Below, piece after piece: positions 6,632-13,630 of a stretch of DNA of 14,895 bases. The notes below the pieces were generated by a model, which saw only the letters and a program-made list of their open reading frames with translations, did no database searches and was not told the DNA's origin. Both the position numbers and the translations under genes were made by a program. The DNA is from SHLJ01 sp041618535 (lineage in GTDB: Bacteria > Bacteroidota > Bacteroidia > Flavobacteriales > Flavobacteriaceae). The stretch covers positions 1 to 14,895 of the forward strand of contig JBFKFP010000060.1 in assembly GCA_041618535.1 (NCBI GenBank). Reading direction: 5' to 3'. How positions within the stretch are numbered: the stretch's first letter is position 1; each line of letters begins with the position of its first letter.

Positions 6632-7228
6632 ATGAAACCCAAACGATTGCGAAACATACTAAAAGTAGGTCTGGCAATCGTTCTGGTTTGGGCCGGACTT
6701 ACACTTTGGGCCCAATACAGCGGAAAGGAATCGGTCACAAATTTTGCAGCCAGTCCTTCTTTAGGCAGTGCTCTTATCGTTTATAATCCTGATCCAATTT
6801 ATAATCTTGATGAACAGGTGTGCCGGAGTTTTGCCGAGGGCCTGAGAATGGAGAGGATTAGTTCGGTCCTGGCCACCGTAACATCGGCCCGTGAATTTGT
6901 TGAAAATGAATACGATCTTTATGTATTTTGTGTCAATACGTATAACTGGACTCCAGACTGGCGACTGACCAATTTCATCAAAACTCATCCGGGCCTGAAC
7001 CAGGAAAAGGTTGTCGCAATTACTGTTGGAGCCGGTGCCACCATGAGAGCCCAACGCAAACTTGAATGGCATTTAACCGATCGAGGGGCAAACCTCCTGG
7101 GATCAGAGATGTATTGGCTCCTGAAACCCAATGATGAAAGTAGTATGAAGGAAAAAAATGTTCAAATTGCCAAAGACAAGGCGCAGCAATTCGGCAGACA
7201 AATAGGTTCAGGTCTGATCCCCTATTAA
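6632..7228 (+). CDS. membrane-anchored flavodoxin-fold-like protein
   Basis: The 198-aa protein has a positively charged N-terminus (MKPKRLRNILK) and one hydrophobic helix at about residues 10-28, read here as an uncleaved anchor. A soluble domain follows with a flavodoxin-like alternating pattern: strand ALIVYNPDPIYN (47-58), helix EQVCRSFAEGL (61-71), strand EYDLYVFCVNTYNW (93-106), helix RLTNFIKTHP (111-120), strand KVVAITVGAGAT (126-137). In flavodoxins the first strand is followed by a Ser/Thr-rich loop that binds the FMN phosphate. Here that loop is NPDPIYNLDE without Ser or Thr, so FMN binding in the usual manner is doubtful. Which side of the membrane the domain faces is not certain; the positive-inside rule puts it in the periplasm. 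It lies 18 nt after the exported amidohydrolase and ends 9 nt before the convergent murA stop. Family assignment is moderate; the function is unknown. Confidence 0.75.
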   Translation: MKPKRLRNILKVGLAIVLVWAGLTLWAQYSGKESVTNFAASPSLGSALIVYNPDPIYNLDEQVCRSFAEGLRMERISSVLATVTSAREFVENEYDLYVFCVNTYNWTPDWRLTNFIKTHPGLNQEKVVAITVGAGATMRAQRKLEWHLTDRGANLLGSEMYWLLKPNDESSMKEKNVQIAKDKAQQFGRQIGSGLIPY

Positions 7229-7237
7229 AATCTTGTA

Positions 7238-8551
7238 TCAACCATCTATACGCTCGATATGAGCACCAATTGCACGCAGGCGTTCATCTATGCGCTCATA
7301 TCCACGGTCTATCTGCTCGATATTGTGAATGATAGAAGTTCCTTTGGCAGAGAGGGCCGCTATCAAGAGTGAAATTCCTGCTCTTATGTCCGGTGAGGTC
7401 ATTGTCGTGCCTTTCAGTGAGGATTTAAAATCATGCCCAATAATTGTCGCCCTGTGTGGATCGCATAAGATAATCTTAGCACCCATGTCGATGAGTTTAT
7501 CCACAAAGAACAGGCGGCTTTCAAACATTTTCTGATGAACAAGCACACTACCCCTGGCCTGGGTAGCCACCACAAGAACAATACTCAGCAAGTCTGGTGT
7601 AAATCCCGGCCATGGGGCATCTGCGATGGTCATTATAGAACCATCGATAAAACTCTGTATCTCATATCCGTTCGTGTGAGCAGGTATATGTATATCATCC
7701 CCGTTTCGTTCAACCGTGATACCTAATTTTCCGAATACATCAGGAATCTGACCCAAATCGTCCCAGCTGGCATCTTTTATGGTAAGTTCACTTCTGGTCA
7801 TGGCAGCCAACCCTATCCAGCTCCCAATCTCGATCATATCAGGAAGCATGGTATGTTCAGTACCTTTTAATGATTGAACACCCTCAATTTCCAGAAGATT
7901 GGAACCTATACCGTTAATCTTTGCTCCCATGCGGTTCAGCATTTTACACAATTGCTGAAGGTATGGCTCACATGCCGCATTATAGATAGTCGTTTTCCCA
8001 TTGGCCATTACCGCAGCCATCACAACATTGGCGGTTCCGGTCACCGAAGCTTCATCAAGCAGCATATATGTCCCCTGAAGTTTTTCAGCCTCTACACCAT
8101 AGAAATGATCTTCCCGGTTATACCGAAATTTGGCGCCAAGTTTGATAAAGCCCTGGAAGTGTGTATCAAGCCTTCTTCGTCCAATCTTGTCTCCTCCGGG
8201 TTTCGGGATATATCCTTTCCCGAAGCGAGCCAGCAGAGGTCCGACGATCATGATCGAGCCTCTTAATCCACGGCCGTCAGTCTTGAAAGCCTCAGACTCC
8301 AGGTATTCCATATTAAGGTCATCGGCCTGGAAGCTGTAAGAGCCATGCGCAAGTTTCTCAATCTTCACCCCTAGTTTTCCGAGAAGCTGAATGAGTTTAT
8401 TGATATCGACAATGTCGGGAATGTTGTGAAGAGTTACTTTTTCTGGCGTAAGAAGCGTAGCACAAAGAATCTGCAATGCTTCATTTTTGGCTCCCTGAGG
8501 TGTGATCTCGCCTTTCAACCGATGTCCACCTTCAATTTTAAATGTACGCAT
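7238..8551 (-). CDS. murA: UDP-N-acetylglucosamine 1-carboxyvinyltransferase
   Basis: MurA transfers enolpyruvate from PEP to UDP-GlcNAc, the first committed step of peptidoglycan synthesis, in the cytosol. The 437-aa product (E. coli 419) shows the paired beta-alpha-beta EPSP-synthase fold. Recognisable parts are GAKNEALQIL (residues 20-29; Lys22 and Asn23), RGLRGSIMIVGPLLARFG (94-111), PGGDKIGRRRLDTHFQGF (118-135), DEASVTGTANVVMAA (166-180), PGFTPDLLS (315-323; Asp320) and FESRLFFVDKL (343-353). The catalytic/fosfomycin-target Cys115 of E. coli is replaced by Asp121. Known Asp-type MurA enzymes are active but not alkylated by fosfomycin, so natural resistance at the target is expected. The gene lies 22 nt behind the DUF4290 gene on the same strand, an arrangement I recall as common in Bacteroidota. 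It converges on the flavodoxin-like gene with 9 nt between stops. Confidence 0.97.
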   Translation of the reverse strand: MRTFKIEGGHRLKGEITPQGAKNEALQILCATLLTPEKVTLHNIPDIVDINKLIQLLGKLGVKIEKLAHGSYSFQADDLNMEYLESEAFKTDGRGLRGSIMIVGPLLARFGKGYIPKPGGDKIGRRRLDTHFQGFIKLGAKFRYNREDHFYGVEAEKLQGTYMLLDEASVTGTANVVMAAVMANGKTTIYNAACEPYLQQLCKMLNRMGAKINGIGSNLLEIEGVQSLKGTEHTMLPDMIEIGSWIGLAAMTRSELTIKDASWDDLGQIPDVFGKLGITVERNGDDIHIPAHTNGYEIQSFIDGSIMTIADAPWPGFTPDLLSIVLVVATQARGSVLVHQKMFESRLFFVDKLIDMGAKIILCDPHRATIIGHDFKSSLKGTTMTSPDIRAGISLLIAALSAKGTSIIHNIEQIDRGYERIDERLRAIGAHIERIDG

Positions 8552-8573
8552 TTATAATGCAGGAAATTTAAGA

Positions 8574-9200
8574 TTAATGACGTTTTCTGCGGCCTCCTTT
8601 TTTCGGTTTTTTACTCCCCTGTCTTTTCTTTGATCGCATAAGGCTATTAGAGTCGCTCAGGTCCTCAACACTGTTCTTGAGGTTGATTTCTCCCTCAGAC
8701 AACTCGTACAGATGATCAAAGATCACATCATCTTCCACGGTATCCTTGTTCCATGTCAGGAAGCATTTTTTCATGTGGTTGGCAATGGTCCAGACCAGGG
8801 CTTCTTTAAGATCACCTTCCTCCCAGGTTCGGGCCACATCGATCATGGTCTTGATATTATTGCCATAGAAGCGGTATTTAGGCCTCTTCTGAGGATAAGG
8901 CAATGCGTCAGGACGGGTCTCAAGCACTTCTTTGGAGGGTTTGTCGAATGGAGAATCAGCATCCAATTTAAAGTCGGACATGATGAAGAGCTGATCCCAA
9001 AGCTTGTGCTGAAAATCAGGCACATCTCTCAGGTGGGGCTGTAAATTTCCCATCACAGCAATAATGGCTCTTGCCACTCGATTTCGTTCTTCCCGGGTCT
9101 CCCGGGTGGTCGCGTAATTGATCATTTTCTGGATATGTCTGCCATATTCAGGAATAATCATATGTTCACGCTCGGTATTATATTCTAATTGATCTATCAA
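8574..9200 (-). CDS. DUF4290 family protein
   Basis: The 208-aa product is a DUF4290 protein, a Bacteroidota-specific family of unknown function. Visible conserved blocks are LEYNTEREHMIIPEYGRHIQ (residues 5-24), NRVARAIIAVMGNLQPHLRD (40-59), FQHKLWDQLFIMSDF (63-77), RFYGNNIKTMIDVARTWEEG (109-128) and ALVWTIANHMKKCFLTWNKD (133-152). The last 25 residues are a Lys/Arg-rich tail (KKPKKGGRRKRH), likely disordered and able to contact nucleic acid or membrane phosphate. The start is TTG (9198-9200). The first in-frame ATG (Met14) would cut through the conserved LEYNTER block, and upstream of the TTG the frame reaches a stop in ten codons with no ATG. The family usually precedes murA, as here, which suggests a link to envelope growth; that is inference. 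A 77-nt gap separates it from the DUF493 gene upstream. Confidence 0.9.
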   Translation of the reverse strand: MIDQLEYNTEREHMIIPEYGRHIQKMINYATTRETREERNRVARAIIAVMGNLQPHLRDVPDFQHKLWDQLFIMSDFKLDADSPFDKPSKEVLETRPDALPYPQKRPKYRFYGNNIKTMIDVARTWEEGDLKEALVWTIANHMKKCFLTWNKDTVEDDVIFDHLYELSEGEINLKNSVEDLSDSNSLMRSKKRQGSKKPKKGGRRKRH

Positions 9201-9277
9201 AATTGAAAGAAAAGGTTTTAAAGGTTAGAAATTCATGATTTCTCGATATCCGCAAAGTACAAAAATTTATACTTAAG

Positions 9278-9571
9278 CTAAAGCGAAATCACATCTTCAA
9301 TATTCTCGCTTACTTCTATATACTTTGAAATTACCGCATCCGGATCTTTCATCACTACATTTACAGACACCGAAGTGTAAGTGCCTTTTTTAGATTCGGT
9401 TGTGTTGATCACGGCCCCCAGATGGTTGAAAATAGACTCTATGGCCTTGATCTTTGACTCATCGGTTTTAACGATAAACTTGTACAAATAGGTAGATGGC
9501 CAGCTGGCTGACTCCTCTAGCTGAACCTTGAGTTTGTTATAGAATTCGTCCTGTCTCTGTTTATCACTCAT
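9278..9571 (-). CDS. DUF493 family protein (YbeD-like)
   Basis: A 97-aa protein of the DUF493/YbeD-like family, small alpha-beta (ferredoxin-like, ACT-resembling) proteins of unknown function. The family pattern is visible as FYNKLKVQLEESASWPSTYL (about residues 10-29), YKFIVKTDES, an IESIFNHLGAVINTTESKKG stretch and TSVSVNVVMKDPDAVISKY. E. coli YbeD lies near the lipoate synthesis genes, but no role is proven. I chose the ATG at 9571. A GTG immediately before it (9574) is in frame and would add one Met. A good promoter (TTG-N21-TACCTTTG) lies so close that the transcript would be nearly leaderless. The gene points away from the ATPase-recQ group across an 87-90 nt divergent spacer. Confidence 0.88.
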   Translation of the reverse strand: MSDKQRQDEFYNKLKVQLEESASWPSTYLYKFIVKTDESKIKAIESIFNHLGAVINTTESKKGTYTSVSVNVVMKDPDAVISKYIEVSENIEDVISL

Positions 9572-9578
9572 CACATTC

Positions 9579-9610
9579 CAAAGGTATGCTGTAAAGATAC
9601 ATCACCTCAA
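9579..9610 (-). promoter_or_regulatory. promoter for the DUF493 gene
   Basis: On the minus strand, TACCTTTG (9579-9586) fits TAnnTTTG exactly, with TTG (9608-9610) 21 nt upstream. This is the Bacteroidota sigma-A arrangement. Transcription would begin within a few bases of the ATG at 9571. Confidence 0.5.
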
Positions 9611-9613
9611 TTT

Positions 9614-9621
9614 TATATTTG
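9614..9621 (+). promoter_or_regulatory. -7 promoter box for the ATPase-recQ-fmt unit
   Basis: TATATTTG matches TAnnTTTG and lies 40 nt before the TTG start at 9662, giving an expected leader of about 36 nt. No TTG is seen 17-23 nt upstream, so the site is weaker than its divergent partner. Confidence 0.4.
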
Positions 9622-9661
9622 GGTTTTTATTACGAATTTTACAACTAAAATTATACCACTT

Positions 9662-10204
9662 TTGAGCGTTAAGCGTCTTGTCATCACCGGCGGTCCGGGA
9701 ACCGGAAAAACTTCGATTATCAACGAGCTGATCAAACGCGATTATCGTTGCCTTGAGGAGATATCAAGGCAGGTGACGCAGGAAGCGCAAAAAAATGGGA
9801 TTCCGCAACTTTTCTTAAGTGATCCCGTTGAATTCAGCAATCGACTGCTTGAAGGACGAATCAGTCAATTCAGGGAGGCGGATAATTCCGAAGGTCTGGT
9901 TTTCCTTGACAGGGGTATCCCTGACGTGCTGGCCTATATGAAATATGCAGGTCAAAGTTATCCTGAGCATTACAGGGAGGCATGCAGGAATCATATTTAT
10001 GATCACGTTTTTGTACTTGCACCCTGGCAGGAGATCTATGAAAGCGACAATGAGCGTTATGAGAGTTTTGACCAGGCCATAAAGATCCATGATCACCTTC
10101 TGTCAACATACTCTGGTTTTAACTACGAATTACACGATGTTCCCTTCGGAAGCGTTGAGGAACGAAGTGATTTCATCCTCAAAATCGCCCACGCTTTATT
10201 ATGA
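9662..10204 (+). CDS. AAA-type ATPase/kinase, NadR-like (AAA_28)
   Basis: A 180-aa P-loop protein. Walker A is GGPGTGKT (residues 10-17), and a Walker B-like strand ends in LVFLDRGIPD (79-88), resembling the DRG motif of the AAA_28/NadR kinase-like family. Between them is ELIKRDYRCLEEISRQVTQE (22-41), with conserved acidic and Arg residues. These small proteins are predicted nucleotide-dependent kinases or ATPases; substrates are mostly unknown. The start is TTG at 9662, just before VKRLVITGGPGTGKT. No in-frame ATG or GTG exists upstream in the divergent spacer, and starting later would remove the P-loop strand. Its stop overlaps the recQ start (ATGA), so the helicase is translationally coupled to it. 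Confidence 0.88.
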   Translation: MSVKRLVITGGPGTGKTSIINELIKRDYRCLEEISRQVTQEAQKNGIPQLFLSDPVEFSNRLLEGRISQFREADNSEGLVFLDRGIPDVLAYMKYAGQSYPEHYREACRNHIYDHVFVLAPWQEIYESDNERYESFDQAIKIHDHLLSTYSGFNYELHDVPFGSVEERSDFILKIAHALL

Positions 10205-12102
10205 ATCAACCCATAGACATCCTCCAAAAGTATTGGTCTTACCAGGGCTTTAAACCAGGTCAGGAAGAGATTATTGATTCGGTTATACGGGGCAGGGATG
10301 TTTTCGCACTTTTACCAACAGGAGGCGGGAAATCGGTTTGTTACCAGGTTCCAACTATGATGACGGATGGGCTTTGTATCGTGATCTCTCCCCTTATCGC
10401 GCTTATGAAGGACCAGGTAAAATCGTTGAAGCAGAAGGGAATTAAAGCTCTTGCGCTTACCAGTGATTATTCTGCCAATGAGATTGATACCATGCTGGAC
10501 AATTGCATTTATGGGAATTATAAATTCCTGTATTGTTCGCCGGAGCGACTCCAGCAAGACCTGGTTCAATCCAGGATTAGGCAAATGCGTGTGACCCTTA
10601 TCGCGGTTGATGAAGCACATTGTATCAGTTCCTGGGGTCACGACTTCAGGCCTGCTTACAGAAATATCAATATTATTCGTGAATATCATCCTGCCTGTCC
10701 CGTCATAGCTCTTACTGCCACGGCACGTCCGGAAGTTGTAAACGATATTATCCTCGAGCTTAGATTGGATCAACCAGAGATCTTTCAGCATTCCTTCAGA
10801 AGGGACAAGCTGGCGCTGGATGTCTTTACCGAAAGTGATAAATACGATCGACTTATTCAGTTGTTAGAGGAGCAGCCCGGGTCTTCAATAGTTTATATGA
10901 GAAATCGGAGGAGTACAGTGGCACTGAGTGAATTCCTAAATGCAAAAGGAATTACGGCGGCTTCCTATCATGGAGGAATGCATGCTGATGATAAGCAGAA
11001 AAATTATGACGCATGGATGAATAACCGAATTAGGGTGATGGTGGCTACAAATGCTTTCGGGATGGGTATAGATAAATCGGATGTCAGAACAGTGGTTCAC
11101 TTCAACCTGCCAGAGAGTCTGGAGAGCTATTACCAGGAGGCCGGAAGAGCAGGAAGAGATGGTCAGTTATCGCATGCTACCATACTCAAGAACGAGGCCG
11201 ATGAGGACAGAATCAGGAACCAGTTTCTTAGAGTAATGCCAGGCGTTGATTTCATCAAATCAGTATACCGTAAACTCTGTACTTTTTTCCAGATCGCCTA
11301 TGGTGAGGGTTATTTTCAGACCTTCGATTTCGATTATAACGAATTCTGTGATCGCTATCAGCTTAATCCTGCCCTTACTTACAATTCGTTACAGGTATTG
11401 GACCGGAACAGTATCATAAATCTCAGTCCGCAATTCAGACAACATGCGGAAGTCAAAATCCTGGTATCAAAAGACGAACTATTCGATTATATCGGAAAGA
11501 ATGAAACAAATAAATCAATCGTTCTCACCATGCTGAGGACATATGGAGGCTTGTTCGATGTAATGACCCGGATAAACACCAAGCTCATCTCAAAAAAAGT
11601 TGATCTGCCTGAAAAGAAGGTCATCGCCCGCCTTGATATCTTGAAGAATGAAGACCTGATTGAAATGAATCTTGCCGAAACAGATGTTCAGATCACCTTT
11701 ACCGAACCGAGAGAAGATGACAAGACCATCAACCGTATTTCCGCAGTAATAAAACAACAAAACCGCAGAAAGAAAATGCAGGTTGAGGCCGTAATCGATT
11801 TTATAGAGAATGAAACCGACTGCCGACAGAATCAGGTCCTGGCGTATTTTGGTGAGAAGATCGGACCTGGTTGCGGGATCTGTTCGGTGTGTCGATCAAA
11901 GCAATCCAGTCACGACCCCGGGGATAAAAGAGCAGACATCCTTTCAATAAGCGAAGCTCTTTCAGAAGGCGAGCTCAACTCGAGAGAGATCATCAGGGCC
12001 ACAAGAATTAATAAGGAACGGGTAAAAACCCTTATCAGGCTTATGCTTGAAAAGGAAATCATTGAAGTGACTGAAACAAACACCTATAAATTGTTAAAGT
12101 GA
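10201..12102 (+). CDS. RecQ family ATP-dependent DNA helicase
   Basis: A 633-aa superfamily 2, 3'-5' DNA helicase for recombination and fork repair. Helicase motifs: FKPGQEEII (residues 17-25), Walker A TGGGKS (40-45), SPLIALMKDQV (63-73), DEAHCISSWGHDFRPAY (137-153), LTATA (171-175), VATNAFGMGIDK (281-292) and QEAGRAGRDG (312-321). The RecQ zinc site is complete (Cys541 in DCRQNQVLAYFGE, then Cys558, Cys561 and Cys564 in GCGICSVC). It sits about 180 residues after the helicase core, where E. coli RecQ has it soon after (Cys380-403). The intervening 350-530 stretch looks like winged-helix material. The last 60 residues (ISEALSEGELNSREIIRATR and on) resemble a helix-turn-helix rather than an HRDC domain. 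This is therefore an atypical RecQ paralog, probably in addition to a canonical RecQ elsewhere in the genome. ATGA overlap upstream and direct overlap with fmt downstream. Confidence 0.95.
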   Translation: MNQPIDILQKYWSYQGFKPGQEEIIDSVIRGRDVFALLPTGGGKSVCYQVPTMMTDGLCIVISPLIALMKDQVKSLKQKGIKALALTSDYSANEIDTMLDNCIYGNYKFLYCSPERLQQDLVQSRIRQMRVTLIAVDEAHCISSWGHDFRPAYRNINIIREYHPACPVIALTATARPEVVNDIILELRLDQPEIFQHSFRRDKLALDVFTESDKYDRLIQLLEEQPGSSIVYMRNRRSTVALSEFLNAKGITAASYHGGMHADDKQKNYDAWMNNRIRVMVATNAFGMGIDKSDVRTVVHFNLPESLESYYQEAGRAGRDGQLSHATILKNEADEDRIRNQFLRVMPGVDFIKSVYRKLCTFFQIAYGEGYFQTFDFDYNEFCDRYQLNPALTYNSLQVLDRNSIINLSPQFRQHAEVKILVSKDELFDYIGKNETNKSIVLTMLRTYGGLFDVMTRINTKLISKKVDLPEKKVIARLDILKNEDLIEMNLAETDVQITFTEPREDDKTINRISAVIKQQNRRKKMQVEAVIDFIENETDCRQNQVLAYFGEKIGPGCGICSVCRSKQSSHDPGDKRADILSISEALSEGELNSREIIRATRINKERVKTLIRLMLEKEIIEVTETNTYKLLK

Positions 12103-13052
12103 TGGGGGAAAATCTTAGAATTGTTTTTATGGGCACACCGGAATTCGCGGTGGCAACATTAGATGCCCTTATTTCAGAGGGATTTAATGTGGTTGGAGTT
12201 ATCACTGCACCCGACCGGCCGGCCGGCAGGGGAAGGCATATGCATAGATCTGCTGTTAAGCAATATGCATTGAAAAAAGGCCTGCCCGTCCTGCAGCCAA
12301 AAAACCTCAAAAATGAAATATTCCAGAATGCGCTAAATGCTCTTGAACCTGATCTTCAGATCGTGGTTGCATTCAGGATGTTGCCCAGGTCAGTTTGGGG
12401 ATTACCGGAATATGGTACTTTTAACCTGCATGCCTCGTTATTGCCGCAGTACAGGGGAGCAGCTCCCATTAATTGGGCAATTATTAATGGTGAGACTGAA
12501 ACAGGTGTTTCTACATTCTTTATTGATGAGAAGATAGACACCGGGGCTATGATCATGCAGGAATCGACCCCAATTTTTCCCGGGGAAGATGCCGGGAGCC
12601 TGCATGACAGGTTGATGAAAATTGGAAGCGAGTTGGTCCTGAAAACAGTTAAGTTGATAGCTGGAGGAGATGTTGATCCCCAGCCGCAGCAGGAACATGC
12701 TAATTTAAAGCCAGCTCCAAAGCTAACTGCAGAGAATTGCCGGATTGACTGGCAGGCAGACACCGTAACTATTTATGATCATATCCGCGGGCTCTCACCT
12801 TACCCGGCTGCATGGACCATTTTAATTAACGGGGACCAGGAATTAAGAGTTAAGATCTACAGGGCGAGCATGATCAATAAGGAATGTGAGCATGAAACCG
12901 GACTGGTTTATTCAGAGAATAATGAAATTTATGTGGCCTGTAAAGATGGATATATCAGCATAGAAGAGATTCAACTTCCCGGGAAGCGAAGAATGCAGGT
13001 TAAGGACCTTCTTAATGGTTATGAGATATTAGCTGAGGCCAAAATGCTCTAA
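12102..13052 (+). CDS. fmt: methionyl-tRNA formyltransferase
   Basis: Fmt formylates the amino group of initiator Met-tRNA using 10-formyl-THF, allowing translation initiation. From the ATG at 12102 the product has 316 aa, the usual size. The N-terminal formyltransferase domain has IVFMGTPEFAVATLDALI (residues 7-24), APDRPAGRGR (36-45), the catalytic FNLHASLLPQYRGAAPINWA (107-126; Asn108, His110) and FIDEKIDTGAM (140-150; Asp146). The C-terminal tRNA-binding domain includes the ENCRIDWQ and IRGLSPYPAAWT stretches. The ATG overlaps the recQ TGA by one base. A GTG at 12099 directly before is an alternative that would add one residue. A 191-nt gap with the HU promoter follows, with no strong terminator. 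Confidence 0.97.
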   Translation: MGENLRIVFMGTPEFAVATLDALISEGFNVVGVITAPDRPAGRGRHMHRSAVKQYALKKGLPVLQPKNLKNEIFQNALNALEPDLQIVVAFRMLPRSVWGLPEYGTFNLHASLLPQYRGAAPINWAIINGETETGVSTFFIDEKIDTGAMIMQESTPIFPGEDAGSLHDRLMKIGSELVLKTVKLIAGGDVDPQPQQEHANLKPAPKLTAENCRIDWQADTVTIYDHIRGLSPYPAAWTILINGDQELRVKIYRASMINKECEHETGLVYSENNEIYVACKDGYISIEEIQLPGKRRMQVKDLLNGYEILAEAKML

Positions 13053-13144
13053 ACCCTGAATTGGCGGGAGATTTCGAAAAAATCAAGGCATACAGTTTCC
13101 TTTATTAACAATTGCCCGAAGTTATCAACAAAAACGCCCATTTT

Positions 13145-13170
13145 CCGCGCCAATCCTTGCGTGGGTGCGG
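13145..13170. repeat. GC-rich dyad overlapping the HU promoter -33 box
   Basis: CCGCGCC (13145-13151) and GGTGCGG (13164-13170) are complementary except for one G-T pair and flank a 12-nt centre containing the -33 TTG. It stands out from the AT-rich surroundings. It could be an operator or an RNA hairpin at the end of fmt transcripts; no T-run follows, so it is not a typical terminator. Confidence 0.35.
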
Positions 13171-13186
13171 AATACACATAAATTTG
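13157..13186 (+). promoter_or_regulatory. promoter of the HU gene
   Basis: TTG (13157-13159) and TAAATTTG (13179-13186) are separated by 19 nt, an exact fit to the Bacteroidota -33/-7 promoter. The transcript would start near 13192, leaving a leader of about 50 nt that is very AT-rich and has no Shine-Dalgarno, as is common for strongly expressed flavobacterial genes. Confidence 0.65.
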
Positions 13187-13243
13187 TAGAGGATTAAACA
13201 AAAATTGGTTAACCCAGAATAATAATAATTAAAATTTCAATTT

Positions 13244-13516
13244 ATGAACAAGACAGATTTAATCAATGGAATGGCAGAAAATGCTGGAATTACTAAAGCG
13301 GCTGCTAAAAAAGCATTGGACTCTTTGTTGATCGATATCGAAGGTGCCTTGCAAAAAGGTAACAGAGTTTCTTTGGTTGGTTTTGGTTCTTTCTCAGTGT
13401 CCAGAAGAGCGGCTCGTGAAGGTAGAAATCCACAGACCGGTAAAACTATCAAGATAAAAGCTAAAAACGTAGTTAAGTTTAAGGCAGGTTCTGATTTGAA
13501 TGACGCCGTGAACTAA
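13244..13516 (+). CDS. hup: HU family DNA-binding protein
   Basis: A 90-aa nucleoid protein that binds and bends DNA as a dimer. The HU fold is complete: N-terminal helices NKTDLINGMAENAGITKAAA (residues 2-21), dimer core, and the saddle GFGSFSVSRRAAREGRNPQT (46-65) with the GRNPQTG arm turn, ending in KFKAGSDLNDAV. There is no C-terminal Lys/Pro extension like that in some Bacteroidota HU variants. Codon choice (TTG for Leu, GGT for Gly, AAA for Lys) is more biased than in neighbouring genes, consistent with high expression. It is monocistronic, with its own promoter and terminator. Confidence 0.97.
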   Translation: MNKTDLINGMAENAGITKAAAKKALDSLLIDIEGALQKGNRVSLVGFGSFSVSRRAAREGRNPQTGKTIKIKAKNVVKFKAGSDLNDAVN

Positions 13517-13538
13517 CATTCAGCAAATTAAATTAGTA

Positions 13539-13567
13539 AAGCTCATTGTAATCAATGGGCTTTTTTT
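13539..13567 (+). terminator. intrinsic terminator of the HU gene
   Basis: AAGCTCATTG and CAATGGGCTT form a 10-bp stem (one G-U pair) with loop TAAT, and the right arm runs into seven consecutive T. It lies 22 nt after the HU stop codon. Confidence 0.92.
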
Positions 13568-13583
13568 ATTGGTTTTATCCTCC

Positions 13584-13614
13584 TTGCATTTTCCATAAAT
13601 ATGTTTTAGATTTA
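13584..13614 (+). promoter_or_regulatory. possible promoter of the yqgE-family gene
   Basis: TTG (13584-13586) and TAGATTTA (13607-13614, one mismatch to TAnnTTTG) are 20 nt apart, between the HU terminator and the GTG start at 13631. The leader would be about 10 nt. Confidence 0.3.
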
Positions 13615-13630
13615 TTCAAAACATCATTCT

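Noticed and set aside
7874..8266. 130-codon plus-strand ORF opposite murA
   Set aside because: Antisense shadow of a clearly conserved enzyme, with no family resemblance of its own.
8712..9044. 110-codon plus-strand ORF opposite the DUF4290 gene
   Set aside because: Antisense shadow; the minus-strand frame carries the conserved family blocks.
10312..10791. 159-codon minus-strand ORF inside the recQ gene
   Set aside because: Lies opposite the helicase motifs and its translation resembles no protein family.
13125..13140. TTATCAACA as a DnaA box or origin element
   Set aside because: One mismatch to TTATNCACA, single copy, and no cluster of boxes or dnaA/dnaN-type neighbours.
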